From Styela clava (lineage: Eukaryota; Chordata; Ascidiacea; Stolidobranchia; Styelidae), in assembly GCF_964204865.1 (NCBI RefSeq), contig NC_135250.1, positions 11,346,001-11,410,000 of the forward strand: DNA of 64,000 nt, in the 5' to 3' direction. A program made the translations under genes and the position numbers. Positions 32,181 through 45,400 of the stretch are shown piece after piece; within the stretch, counting starts at the first letter, position 1, and every line of letters starts with the position of its first letter. Under the pieces are notes generated by a model. That model had not been told where the DNA came from. It saw only the letters and a program-made list of their open reading frames with translations, and did not search any database.

Positions 32181-32780
32181 TTCCACACTATACTCGGTAT
32201 ACAGAGCACCCTATGTGGTTCTGGGTGTTATGTGATCCATTTATTCTTCGGTTGATTTTGTTTCTTTATTCGATACATGTAAAACTGTTGAACATTTATG
32301 AGTGGGCAGGCGGTTTAAAATGACAAAATCCTTCCTTATATAAATATACGTGAGTGCAATAAAAGATTCTGCTGACTCCTAATTATTCTATAAATATTTG
32401 TGTAAATTGAAATATTTCCGGTGTGATTCCTTTTCCGGTTGAAAATATTACTGAAAAACGTAAAACATGGTGTTTTTTCATCTAATCAAATCTTCGACCT
32501 CTCCTCTTTATCGCATGGACAGGAACCACCCAGTATAGGACTACTACATTAGTTAGTCTACAAACAATGGAAAAAAAATGTGTGTACAGCCACACTCCGC
32601 ATAAATATAAAGAAAATACTGTCTACACTGAACTAATAACAAAGTTACAATTGTCAAAAGTTCGTGTGCTGATCAGACTAAAGTAAACAGAAACGTGGAC
32701 TCACTACACTACACATAGGAGTCATAGTTTTGCAAAATGCGCCACGATCAGGAAATGATCTATTTTATCACTTGTTATAG

Positions 32781-33351
32781 CTCCAACATGGGAAATGTGG
32801 ACAAAAGCACATCAATGCCTGTTCAACATGTATTGTTGGAAGATCAACAACGCCGAAAAAAAAACGCATTCTGCTGAATGCTGACCCGGCTGAAATAATG
32901 CGCAATCTGGGGTATAGCCAGCATATTACGTGTACATTAGATGATTTTCAACCATTTACAAAAATATTATTTACATATTTTACAACACAGTGCGACGGGA
33001 GTAACTTGCCCGCTTTACAACAAGTTTTGCATACAGCAATCAGTGACAATTTAACCATTTTTACCAGTTGAATGGACTTTGTGAATTGGATTTTCTTGAT
33101 TAGAAGAATATGCGGCTTTCGTGACAACGGTAATCTTCTACAACTATACTCCAAATTCTAAATAAACTATACAGACCTTTTCAAATATAGACTGCCAAAA
33201 GAAGCCTTTTACAAGCTATCTCTTGAAATATTGAACACTTATATAGCGTTACAATATGACGCTTTGATTGATGTCGTAAAAGACAAATCTATTGTCTCAA
33301 ATACCATTTGCATAGCAACAGATTACGTATATTATCGTGACACTATTGCCT
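32781..33351 (+). pseudogene. Unidentified broken open frames (orphan gene or transposase relic)
   Basis: Three consecutive plus-strand stretches are free of stops and look protein-like. The first (32781-33068) lacks an ATG and begins after a TATAG that could be an acceptor; it contains KCGQKHINACSTC, a possible zinc-binding cluster, then PKKKRILLNADPAEIMRNLG. The second (33068-33160) is short. The third (about 33164-33350) contains TDLFKYRLPKEAFYKLSLEI, which recalls the N-terminal FxxRLxxxAFxxL block of Harbinger-type transposases. Stops and a missing start argue for decay. I do not recognise the family with confidence. Confidence 0.35.
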
Positions 33352-35040
33352 AAATACTTTATACCTATGTAGAACCCACGCATTGAAATACAATGCACAT
33401 TCAGCTCATTGCTTTGACAGCTGACAAACATACTTTGTGGATTAATGTTGGGTATTGCCAACTATCCCCTGACAGCCAAGATAACGAAAGAAACCGTTTA
33501 AAAGTAATGCAAATAAGAGAAAATGGAAATGATTTTTGAATATCGCGCTTTACCGCGTGCTATGTTAAAGCTACTGGTGGTGACGTAACTGATAATTTTA
33601 CCTATGTATACGTAAAGGCAGCTTGTAGTTACGCAATATGTAAATCTACGCATTTCCTTGACAAGCATAATAATGTTTAATAATATATATATATATGATC
33701 TAATAAAATAATACATATCGCTGCAAAAGACTGCTGGCTGCTATCACAAAAGGAAGTAAAACTAATTTGGCAATCTTTCTAATATGCGGTGATAATGAAC
33801 GGGTATAATAGAATTAAAACAGACTTCAGCTTTTTGACTTGGGCCACATACTCAATAATCCTGTGCACCATAACTTATAACATACCGATTCTATCAATAA
33901 TAATCTCATCTAAAATTTAATTTCAACGAGGTTAAATTATATCTCGGAAATCATAATCATATAATTGCGAGACATAATTTGATAATCTGAAAATGATCAA
34001 TATTGAATAATATAATTAAATTGACTAAGTGGTACCCACTGTCTAACTGAATTTGGATACTATATGATAATTTTCTGACTAGCTTTTCAAAACTGAAATT
34101 GGTTACATTATAGTTATTCGCCTAGGTTCGCGTCCGAGGGCGTGATTTTCGGAAATAATATTTTGAATTTTTGTTTTGACAACGGAAAATTCAAGGATTG
34201 CATTAGGATTACGTTAGATATATATATAAACACCAGAATCAGTAAACTAATTACATAGTACAAACTGTAGGCTGAAATTAGTTTATTTGGACATGTCACG
34301 AGTCACGACTTCTAAAATACCAAGGTTGGCGAATATCGTAGAATTGAAAATATTTCTACCCGAACGTTATTCCTTCGCAATGATGTAACAGCATCAGAGA
34401 ATCAAGTAATCAACGCATTTCACCATAAGTCTTCGTTATTTGTAAAAATAAACAGTTATTGTTGGCGCGACCATATTCTAACGAATATGAAACCAAAACC
34501 AACAAAAAATAATTCCGCGATACACTGTCTAATTCCAACTTTTGCTTCATATCGAAACCGATTCACTGCACATGGCAAATAAATACTATGATTTACTGAT
34601 TTATGATGCTCACTCATCACCTGATCAGTAATTTCCTATGGTATCCTCATCTGCTTACTACAACCGATAATGAACTCATGACCCCTTGGCGTCTGAAGCA
34701 AATGAAATTGGCTAAAAATTGTGGGAAACACTTGTCAAAATTAAATGGTGCCTACGCGATAATTCCTGTTCATCAAATCTTTGAAATTTACGCTTTGTTC
34801 CATATGATCGAAAGAATAATTCAAAAAATCAAGTTAGAATTGGGGGCTAATTTCAAGTATTCATTTCACAAAGTGTCACAACAACGATTTAAATAAATAA
34901 ATTATAAATATTATTCTACAATTTGAAATCTATCCCTAATTATTTTAATTTGAAGTTAAATTTCCAATGAATTGCTTTGATCTTGAAAAAGACCAAAAAT
35001 ACAACCACATTGAAACATCGAACTATCCAATCATGAAAAA
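33352..35040. other. Intergenic, AT-rich, nothing firm
   Basis: Contains the second copy of the short repeat at 33577-33640. A 97-codon plus frame at 34603-34896 has no signal peptide, domain or splice sites that I can support. Long AT runs at 33680-33720. Confidence 0.4.
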
Positions 35041-35042
35041 TA

Positions 35043-35290
35043 TATACCTAAGCCAAAACTGATCAATAAATACTCATGCAATATTTTATAAACAGGTTTA
35101 ACAATAGCACTTTCTCTCAACATTTCTTGTTTGCTTATGTTACAAAGTAACTGTATTTTCTCACAATATACCTAAGCCAAAACTAATCAATAAATACTCA
35201 TGCAATATTTTATAAACAGGTTTAACAATAGTACTTTTTCTCAACATTTCTTGTTTGCTGATGTTACAAAGTAACTATATGTTCTCACAA
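35043..35290 (+). repeat. Tandem duplication, two 124-bp units
   Basis: ATACCTAAGCCAAAACT.ATC followed by AATAAATACTCATGCAATAT and TTCTTGTTTGCT.ATGTTACA appears twice, 124 bp apart, with only about five or six differences. Confidence 0.92.
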
Positions 35291-36009
35291 CGCGCTTTCA
35301 GCAGTACCGTATTTCGTCCATATGAAGGTGACGTATAAAAGCGCGGGTTATTTATGCAAATTTGTACGAGAATAGATCGATTACCAAAATATATATTTTC
35401 AGCTTCTGTGATAAGCATTAAAACTTATTGATAACTTTGTGTATAAATCGATCGAAGCTCATTCAGAAAAAGCAATGAACGTTGTTATTGTACAGTTTTA
35501 TTCACAATTGATATTAGGCTATATGTCATGGTCATATTATTACAATTTCGGATAAGATTAGCACGAAGTCGAAGCGTGTGAAATAGGTAAAAACTACATT
35601 TATTACTACGTAGAAATGTGATTCCAAAAACATATAGTTCGTGTTGAAGTTGCATGCAAGCTTGTGGTTACAACAGTTATTTCGTACGTTACAGACGATT
35701 ATATCGTTTAACCTGTTTTAAAAATAAAAATAATTTGAGCAACTTTGCCAACAAAGGTTGAAAACTTTCCTACCAGCTGTTTAAACTTTAGTTGTACTCA
35801 TTTCCAACTATGTGAAATATTGCAATTTATTGGAAATATATTTAAAGCGGAAAGAAAATTTCCAATAAATATACATTTCCCTTATACAACTCTACATTCT
35901 AAATATATTGGTAAAGAATCTAGTTATACGTTATACGACTAGCTATAGTAGAAAAAGTAGAGAATACATACATACAAAAGTAGATAATATATCTCTGCCT
36001 TTTCAACTA
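35291..36009. other. Intergenic, nothing recognised
   Basis: AT-rich, with short frames of 65-73 codons only. Confidence 0.4.
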
Positions 36010-36017
36010 AAATTTTC

Positions 36018-36127
36018 GGCGCTCCAGAAGTATGTGCATCAAGATGGCGCACAACCTGAACCCTATCCTGGTACACATACTATGTTCAGGTTGTGCGCCA
36101 TCTTAGTGCACATACTTCTGGAGGTCT
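36018..36127. mobile_element. Palindromic GGYRCTCC MITE copy 3, TSD AAATTTTC
   Basis: Starts GGCGCTCCAGAAGTATGTGC and ends CATACTTCTGGAGGTCT, arms containing CAAGATGGCGCACAACCTGA. AAATTTTC flanks it at 36010-36017 and 36128-36135. Confidence 0.92.
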
Positions 36128-36178
36128 AAATTTTCTTATGAACTGATGTTGAGATACACTAGCTTTCTAGTGGCATAA

Positions 36179-36383
36179 ATGGACCTTTTCCCCGACCTTT
36201 GACCCCCGAAAAATTCTTCTTATACTTTACCTTTACGACCGCGCCTGCAAATCCGTCTCAGTGAGAAAATCGTCTGAGCGGATGCGAAATAGGAGCATTA
36301 TTACGTCACTTTTTGCATCTTGCTGATTGGCCAATGTCAGGAAGTAAACAGGGATGTTGATCGATGCTCGAGGAAAGGTCCAT
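36179..36383. mobile_element. MITE-like unit with ATGGACCTTT ends
   Basis: The left end is ATGGACCTTTTCCCCGACC and the right end GAGGAAAGGTCCAT, an inverted repeat of about 14 bp. The 205-bp interior is GC-richer than its surroundings and non-coding. No clear target duplication. Confidence 0.5.
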
Positions 36384-37508
36384 CATCTTCAAGAACGAAA
36401 AATTAAAATTGACTGGTGTATTAGTTTCCGAAAAAGGCAATTTTTTCAACATGCTACAACCAATCTCTTGTATGTGAGACTGTTTTAAACATTTTTAGTC
36501 AGTAAAATTTAGTATATATGAACATGATGACAACCTTGAGCTAAAATAAAATAAATAAGCACGTGCTGGTTAGTGCACCAATGGAAAGGGGACACTACGG
36601 AAATTTGACTGAATTTAGTGTTTAATAATGAAACGATTCAAAGCTCAATGAAACCTATTTTCAAAAAATATCATGTAAATTACTCATATAACTTGACATT
36701 TGATCAGTAATGAATACTGAAACTTACTTATTTAATTTAAGATAACATTGAACACCAGTTTTATCAATATAATTTTTTTTTATATAGGGCACCAAATTCT
36801 TAGGTGCTTAGGGCGTCTAAAAGGCACGATCCGACTTTGCAGACCGTCGTATATAGTCAAGATTCTTCACGCACACACAACTTAGATTTATTAACATGGA
36901 GTATAATCATTAAATACAAATTCAAGCAAATAAAAAGATGTGGCTTTGGCCAAGAACTTGCATTTCGATATCTGGAATTTCCTCAAATCTCAAAGTTAGA
37001 TTAGGTCAATTCGCTTAGTTCATCAAATTGATTTGAATATTTTATCAATAATTTACATTCTTAACAATCGTGATTGAAAATCTGCCTGAGGGTGAACGTC
37101 AAAGCGTTGCTCAAAGTTGTATTGTTACGTCACTATTGAAGCCTGCGATTCATTGTTACGAAAAAATAAACAAGGAAGTCAATGCGCGGGGAAACCACGA
37201 CTATCCATGTTCGTGCGTTCTTTACAACGTGTAAAACATTTTAGCCGTTTTAAAATAATGATTTCAATCACTGAATCACACTAATAAAATACCGCTATTG
37301 AACACGAATTTGATACTACAGCTATGACTCAGGTCATTTAGTATTTCGATTTACGTTGTGGCGGAATGCGTGATCAACATCATCACAGAACCAAGGAAAA
37401 CAAGGACAGTCCGAGTACCTTTAATATATTTGAGCATTGATCTCTTGTTACGGTAATAAGATTTTTGCTTCTATCGAACATTCGCACGACTGCCACGCTG
37501 ATTTTGAA
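36384..37508. other. Intergenic, nothing recognised
   Basis: No gene-like frame with splice logic and no paired terminal repeats. Confidence 0.4.
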
Positions 37509-37516
37509 GTCTAAAT

Positions 37517-38856
37517 CATTGGTTCCCAACCTCCGGTCCGCGAAGCTTTTTTGCCGGTCCGCGAGCAAATTTCGGTGTTTTGTGGTTTATGCCGTCTAAA
37601 TCGCTTTACCGAGGACGAGGTTGCGTTGGTTTATTACGCAATTTCTCTTCCGCCGTCATATTGCGACATCTTGGCGCCGAGTAATCATACTTTTCGCTTT
37701 TTCGGCTCCGTTTCATCTCGAATGCGCTCCCATCTCTTTACCGAAGACGAGGTTGATTAATTACGCAATTTCTCTTCCGCCGTCATATTGCGACGTCTTT
37801 CGTGACATCTTGGCGCCAAGGAATCACACCTTTTGCTTTTTCGGCTACGATTCATCGTGAATGCGCTCCATCATCATCTCGCAAGATTCAGAAACCCAAA
37901 AATTGGCACGCGTGCTTTTTCTGTACTGCATGCTTTTCCTGATTAAAATGACCCTCCAAATAAAACTCTATGCATATTTCTTTGTTCAAACCAAAAAACA
38001 GTCAAGAAAAGTATAATACTCCCGTAAAATATGGCAGGTGGTCACGAGGAGCGCAAAAAAGCATGGGCCGCTGAGATATTTTCCAGTATCTTGAGCAAAC
38101 AAAGTAGGATTTTGAGCCTGGTGCCAAATTACCGACGACTTTGTCATTGTAATGCAAATTCATCCTGTTTGAAGCATGTATCAACTGCAGAGGGATTAAA
38201 ACCCAATGAAAAAGCTTGATTCAAATTGTGATTCTACTTCACAGTCCAGATTTAAAAAAGAATCACTGTCACAATTTTGGATATCTCTTGATAACGAATA
38301 CCCATCGCTAAGTAATCGAGATATCAAACTGTTGTCCGTATTTTCAACGAGTTACTTATATTTTTATTACTTATATATAAAAATATTTTCATCACTAGCT
38401 TTAATTAAAGCGAAGCAAGGAAATTGACTGCACGCCGCTGCAGGGCTACGTGTTGCAGAAACTTCCTTGAGGCATCGTTTGCAATCCTATATTGGAAACT
38501 AAACAGCAGCAAAATTTTCACTAGAGTTAATTGCGTTTGTACATGATTTGGCATGTACATGTTTTTTTATGTGAGATGTTTTATGTGTGCCTCTCTTACG
38601 CATAATGAGTACCCAGCACTGCATTTCATTACGCAAATATTTTTGGTCGGTACATTATTTGATAGTTTTTCTTCTTGTGAGCTGTTTTTGAGTGTGCCTT
38701 TTTTGTCTAGATGCATATTGAGTGCCCGACATTGCATTGTATTACGCAAATATATGTTATTCTTTTATGTTCCGGTCTTTTAAATTTTTGGCCGTCCGCG
38801 AGTACATTTAATTTAATTTTACCGGTCCGCCAGGGTAGAAAGGTTGGGAACCACTG
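37517..38856 (+). mobile_element. hAT element with hATC relic, TSD GTCTAAAT
   Basis: Starts CATTGGTTCCCAACCTCCGG and ends GAAAGGTTGGGAACCACTG. GTCTAAAT flanks it at 37509-37516 and 38857-38864. An internal tandem duplication of about 135 bp (CAATTTCTCTTCCGCCGTCA units) lies near 37610-37870. A transposase C-terminal relic lies at 38248-38487. Confidence 0.94.
38248..38487 (+). pseudogene. hATC-domain relic of a ZBED-like hAT transposase
   Basis: The frame reads KKESLSQFWISLDNEYPSLS, NRDIKLLSVFSTSYL, later LALIKAKQGN, a TGA stop, then LHAAAGLRVAETSLR. In SCAND3/ZBED5-like hAT transposases the matching block is FWxSLxxEYPxLSxxAIKxLLPFxTTYLCExGFS...LxxIKxKxRNRL. The GFS part is replaced by a tyrosine-rich insertion and the stop sits where Arg is expected, so it is dead. 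Confidence 0.75.
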
Positions 38857-38864
38857 GTCTAAAT

Positions 38865-39420
38865 ATACTTTTTGAATAGATTTTTTTATATATGATTTCT
38901 ATGTATGATGATGTTTCCCGTTTACCCTATCACACCTCGCTTTCAACTTCTCTTTAGAGGTCGCTTGGGGAAAACGTTCATATCTCCATATTATGTTAGT
39001 CGTTGCTTTGAAATCTTTTTCTACGTTTCTACCTAGATATCAATAAAAATGACATAGAAAATCGTAGCAATAAAATCAGCACTCAAAACTATCAAACATG
39101 CATCAATTGAGGTTGAGCGTGGTTTTTCAACTTCCGTGACTAATTTACAAATAAACCTTGATGCGTTTTTGTTTATTAAGATCAAAATTACAAGAAACAG
39201 CAACATAATAACAAAAAGAGTCCATTTCATGTCCAATAAATATTTATATTTTTCATCATACGTGTGTATGAACTTGTTAACTATAAATCCCGTCCACGAA
39301 ATTTTAACTTCCGTCCCTTTTGGTTTGACGAAAACCCCGCCCATTCGCAATGATGCGTAACGGTTAATGTAAACAGAAAGACGAAATCGAAATACAAAAA
39401 GAGATTCTGGTTTATTTGTG
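38865..39420. promoter_or_regulatory. Upstream region of UXS1
   Basis: The 560 bp between the hAT element and the UXS1 start should hold its promoter and 5' UTR. No core motif is convincing. It is overlapped by a 135-codon minus-strand frame (39033-39440), listed separately. Confidence 0.35.
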
Positions 39421-39440
39421 ATGCTTACAAACGAAATCAT
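39033..39440 (-). CDS. Hypothetical divergent ORF, two hydrophobic segments
   Basis: A 135-codon ATG-initiated frame reads away from UXS1 and overlaps its first 20 coding bases. It contains a strong hydrophobic segment (about residues 73-89, WTLFVIMLLFLVILILI) and a second at the C-terminus. The basic linker and lack of low-complexity repeats make it look protein-like, but in DNA this AT-rich such a frame can occur by chance, and hydrophobic codons are favoured. No family recognised. Confidence 0.25.
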   Translation of the reverse strand: MISFVSITNKPESLFVFRFRLSVYINRYASLRMGGVFVKPKGTEVKISWTGFIVNKFIHTYDEKYKYLLDMKWTLFVIMLLFLVILILINKNASRFICKLVTEVEKPRSTSIDACLIVLSADFIATIFYVIFIDI

Positions 39441-42400
39441 AGTTAAACTTCGCTCTGTTCTCGGAAGCCTTTTCCTACATTATCCTAAATTGGGAACATT
39501 TGTGCAGCTAGGGAAAAACATTTGCCACGGAATGAGCACGAGACGAATGAAATATCTTGTGCTTTTGCTTTTCTTGGTTCTGGTCATTGTGGGTAAGTTT
39601 TGAATTTTTTACAATCTTACAGTCATTTGCATAGGCTGGCCCACCGGTTCTGAACCAGTGGGCCCTGGGCCACAGAAACATTTTTAGGTGGGCCACAAAT
39701 CTCTTAAAAATTGTTAGACTTATTGACAAATTGGTCAAATTTGATTGTATTAGAATTGAATGATAACAGGATAATGCTGTTTTTGCTATCAAATGATAAT
39801 TTTCATTTTAACTATTAAAGTGGGAGTGTTTATCTTTGTAGAAAGGATTATTTGTTTTTCTTGTAGTCTTTCCATTGCATATGAAAGTTATGGGCCACAT
39901 TTTTTGTGCAACAAAAGTGGGCCTCGGAAGAAAAAAGGTAGAGAACCACTAGCGCTAGCATATAGGCCTATGTGATATGTGTGTTTACTGGATTGTGTGT
40001 TACTGCTCCAGTCCATGCTTCCGAAAACAAATAACTAATCCCATTCCTGACATGGAATGGTACCTGGTAACTGTACGAGAGGACGTTGTTCGCCATATGG
40101 TTAAGCCGTCTTATTGGCTTTCCTCTCCCCCGGGATAAATATGTAAATTCTATATATATACAGTAACATGCTGACATGTGTGTTAGGTATATAACTATGT
40201 GCAATTACAGAATTATAGAGGCTCATTTTTTAAATTAGGAAACAGAGCTATTGTGCGGCGGTGTGGCTCATCGTGCTGAGGGAGGGAGAGAGAGATTCAT
40301 TATTTGTCAACCAGAAAAAACATAAATACAATGATGATAATAATAAATATAGAGCTTGATCTTACTCTTCGTAAACCACCTTCTGACCTTCACAGCATCG
40401 TGGTGCTGATTAAATTATTGTTCTGATGATATCTAGGGTACCAGACTTACTTCCAACCCAAGTTTGTGTCTCAAAGTTTGAAATTTCAATGGTTCTGATT
40501 CAATGACTTTGATACGATCTGTCTTGGCTTCTAAGAATGCTATGCTGGGACATGTAACCAACACCATAACACTGAAAATCTGAACTTGAACTAGATTTAA
40601 ACTGGCAACCTGATATCAAGCCCCTGTACAATAACAATGATCATTATTACCATTTAAGACAGTATCGCTGGATGGATCATTAAAATGAATGAATGTGAAT
40701 GGATACTGGATGTCTGACATGAAGTTTCAAGCTATTTATTTTTATTCTTTTCTATTTTAGCTGTTAAAAGTGGAAAACTGAGTAAAGATGGAAAAGCACT
40801 CAGTGAGGAAGTGTTGGAACATAAACCAGCTGTGTAAGAACACTCGACTGTTTATTTGTCGTTTTTTAATTCCATTTACCTTGGTTTGCATTAGGGTCAG
40901 GGATATATATTAAAATTTGTAATTTCAAATAACCCAAAGCGTTTATTGTAACTAGTGATTACTTATCGAAATTGGAATCTCAAAACGATAATCACAATAA
41001 TCTGAGGTGAATCTTTTTTGAATTGTAAAAGCTTTGAGTCCCTGATCTCTCTTAGTTTCAATTCAAGGTTTTAACTTAAATATGAATTTTTTAAACAGAA
41101 TTAATAACAATATATCTCAATCAACTAGTGGGCAGATCTGCATGAAATTCTAAACAGAAATCTGCTATTACTTGATTTTGCGATATTTTCTTCAATTTTT
41201 ACATTACATATTATATTCGCAGTGCAATATTTCATAGTATTACTGCAGACCTGAACATTGCATTGTTAAATTTTGTTTCAATGTTAAAAATTTTCGGACT
41301 ATAAAATTTATGGAAGATTTAAAATTTATTTTTACCAGAAACAATGACCATAACGATGACATCGACAAGCAATTAAGAAAGGTTCGATTTTTATATTTTC
41401 AGTGGTGTTTTCATGTATTAATACAAAAGAGGGTACACTACAGTAAATGCAACCAACATGACTATAAACCGATATATGTAAACAAAATATGCATGAACTC
41501 TTTTTGTTAAAATTTCGACATAGTCAACTTTTTGCATTTACTTCTCTTGTCTTCATTACAAAAATATGATAGAAAACAGTAGCATGTGATATAACTCTAT
41601 AGTCAATATTTTATGATTTAAGACACATTCTAAAAAAATTGTATCGTTGGTAAATCCTACATCGTCCCATTGAATTACGGTAAAAGGGAATCGAACTTCG
41701 AATCGAACAGGGAATTTGAAATGAATGTCACTGGTTTTTGTACAGGGTCTAGGTCAGAGAGAAAGACATAATTAACCATCTTACAAATGAAAATTCTCTG
41801 TTTTCTTAGGTAGCTGAAGAGAATTCCTATTTGAAGCTGATGGTAGAAAGCCTACAAAAGAGGTATGAACTTAGTAATTTAGTTTTGAGTTTTAATTGTC
41901 AAAGTGTCAAAGAGTTACACATATAATCCTGTAAGTTTCATTTCACTGTACACACAATTTTTGAAACATTTCTAATTTTTATTAACTACAGCACTGGATA
42001 TATTTTGATTCTTGCATGCACCCAAATAAAAAATTCTTTTTTTTCAGTATAAAGCCAAAACATCCAGAGGTTAAATTTTTACCCGAACAAGAAAGAAAGC
42101 GGATTCTTGTTACAGGAGGAGCTGGATTTGTAGGAAGTCATCTTGTGGATAAGTATGCTGATTATTAACAATTTCATTTAAACTGTTCAATGCGTAAGGA
42201 ACGTATTTTCCTGCTAATGAGCCGATTTCCAGTTCCACCAAGTTTTTAGCCTATTTTCTAGAGTCAGCTCGGCTTATTTTCTGCGGTCAGCTTATTATTA
42301 GCTTTGGACCAGAAAATACCCGGAAAAGGGGGACAATAACATGCTTTCCTCATGGCATTCTCACACTGTGAAGTGAATCTGGAATATCTCGATTTTGTTA

Positions 42401-45400
42401 ACAGAAATGGGTTCATTGATTGTCCAAACTCACCATATTGTTCCTAACCATTTGTCTAACCATATAGTTCTTCACAAACATTATGAATTTTTATATGATA
42501 TGATATAATACATAATCAATTTTAGTTAAAAAATCTTACCTTCATATTAGTAACAAAAAAATTGTGACTGAATTCAAAGTAAAAGAAATTGCATTTCAAC
42601 TTTTTTAGATTGATGTCTTTGGGACATGAAGTCACAGTTGTTGATAATTTTTTCACCGGTCGAAAACGAAACGTCGAGCATTGGATTGGTCATGAAAATT
42701 TTGAGTTGATTCACCACGATGTTGTAACCCCATTGTTCATTGAGGTATTGTTTTTTACTTTTATTATTTTCAGATTCAAGTGTTTGATATTCGAGTAAAA
42801 CTCTACATGGATAAGTTTATTACGGTAAGTATTACAATATGTACAATCATGCCTTACCAAATTGTTAAATTGTTTGAGCAAATTGAGGTTTTGACAACCT
42901 GAGCTAAACTGCTGTAGTTCACTCTCATTATTATTCTATCAACATTTGAAATAGGGTACTCCCGTGGGGTTAGGCCATAATTTTATTCCGATTTTCCTCA
43001 TTTTAGTGCTATTCAGAGTTCGGGGACTGTCTGTGTTAGCCAAGCGAATATACCCCCTGCCCATAGGTTTCAGTCCCTTTACACAACTTGATGTAAAGTA
43101 GACGAACTAAATTAATTACCTCCATATTGGTACACACACTTCTGCTGGAGCGCCTGAAATAGTATGTGAATTTTTAGAGAGAAAAATACTATCACTAAAA
43201 CATGTGTTTGCTATGTGTTTTTATGTATCTAGGATATATCTTCTTCAATGCTTATATATGTTGAACCATATCTCAGAACCAGTTCCTTACTTTTCAAAGC
43301 ATTTTTTTTTTCGTTCCATCGAACTTTTTTGGGGCTTCAGTTTAGAGAAAAACATAAACATGCTACACTTGTTTTTCAACTAAAAATAAGTAAAAAGATT
43401 TTTACATTACACCCCACTGTTGTTTAGTATACCGTTTTTGGTGTTCTAGTGATGTTTTTACACCGATGACTAACTAGTAATAATTCATCTCTTATATTGG
43501 GAAAAATATAACATGTTTGATAGGAAATGAACGTATGATTTTTGCATGTTTTAAAGAATTAGTTTCAATGTTAATTTCTAATAGCATTATGCTGCGAAAT
43601 CAAAATTAAATGGGAATTTCTCTTGGAAATATCTTTTTAAATCAAAATTTTGCTGCTTGGTAAAGTGAATGGAATATCATGAAATTTGCTAGTCTCCCTT
43701 GGCCTTCAAGAATGGAACACAAAAGATATCATATACTATGCTTGGCCATTGCTTGAGTGTACGTACTGTGATCAGTTATGTACGGTAACCACTTTAATGG
43801 GAAAACAACCATTTTGTGAATTATTTATTTTCACAATTCTGGATAATGAGTTCATTTATTGTAATAAGGATAATGCAAATAATACGTAACAGAAAACAAG
43901 ATGATTATCCTACTAATCTATAAACAACATCCTTATCTAATATCAGCTGTTCGATCAGCATTAAGATGTAGGTTATTATATAAATTGAGTCATTTATTTA
44001 GTTCTTTGGGGTTGTTATTTATGCTCTATATTATTTCACGAGGTCACAAATTACATTCCATGGTCTTCACTGAACAAAAAATTAAAAATTTAATTTTCCA
44101 ACCCAAAAATAGCATAAATGTGTTAATGAATAAACATGAATTTGTTATAAATCGCACATGGGCCTTCAAATCCACTTGTCTTATAGTGTTGTAGATGTTG
44201 ACTTTGAATTACCACTGAATTTTTTCAGGTTGATGAAATCTACCATTTAGCATGTCCTGCTTCACCTCCGCATTACATGTATAATCCGATTAAAACAATA
44301 AAAACATCAAGCATTGGAACTCTCAATATGCTGGGTCTTGCTAAACGTGTCAATGCCAGGTACCTTACATAGTGTTTTGCTGCATTTTTTATATTTGGTT
44401 TTGGATGGTTTTAATTTAGAAGGAAACTAAATATTTGTGTTATTTGGAAAACAAATTTTAATTCAGCAATATTTGAAATGATTTTGTATGCAATCAAGCA
44501 TTAAATGCACTTCTGGCATTGTGTTGTATTTTACATGTTTTTTAGTTTTCCTGTCGAAATAATCTATCAGAATTGATGCTAACCAGGAAATTGCATCTAG
44601 CTAATCTCGGCCCATCATAGGGCCCAACTGCTTACAATCAGTAAATGTCTGTCTTAGATCCGGTAAGGTTGCTTTGGGATCTCTCACTTTATTTAGAATT
44701 GAGTTAATAATCTTGAATCTGGTAATAATCAAAGTTGTCTTTATGATACCAATTATATGATCACCCAACCAACTCTGTGGATTATTGTAGACACTCATAA
44801 CGCATTACAATGTTATACCACAGTTTTCATTGCTATAAAAATTGATATCTTACTTCAAGATAAGCAATCTCAAAATGTAAATATCGTGGTTCTAATGTTT
44901 GCCGCTCAACGGTCTATTTGGAGCATTACTGCCTTTTTCTTTATTACTTACATTGGCAACTTTTTATAAGCTTGTTTTCAAATTCCGATAAGTTTGTTGA
45001 CCAACTGCTTACTTGTGTTTGTTACAACTATATCACAGCGTGTATTGTTTACTAAGGATACTTGGAAACCCATGAGAATTTCTATTGTTGTGCAAACAAT
45101 AATAATATTGAGAAATTATGAACATATACTGTACTGATAATTTTTATACACCTTCACTCCAAACATGGTATATACAAGGCCATATGTAAGGAGTGTCTAT
45201 TTTTGGAAGTACCATAATTTATTTTCTGCATTGACAATTTATTGAACCATAGGTGTGGTGGTCACAGGGATTTAACCCTAGATCTTTATTAAACCAAGAC
45301 CATTTATGGATAGACCATTACATCCAATATTATAACCACCGGGCCATCTGTACTATCAAGTATAAGATCCACGTGGGTTGTTCAATATGATGGGTAAGAG

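Noticed and set aside
34603-34896. 97-codon plus-strand ORF
   Set aside because: No signal peptide, domain or splice sites; composition fits AT-rich chance translation. Left as unsupported, not excluded.
45245-45358. tRNA gene
   Set aside because: A- and B-box-like blocks are present but no cloverleaf with acceptor stem can be folded; fits a SINE head.
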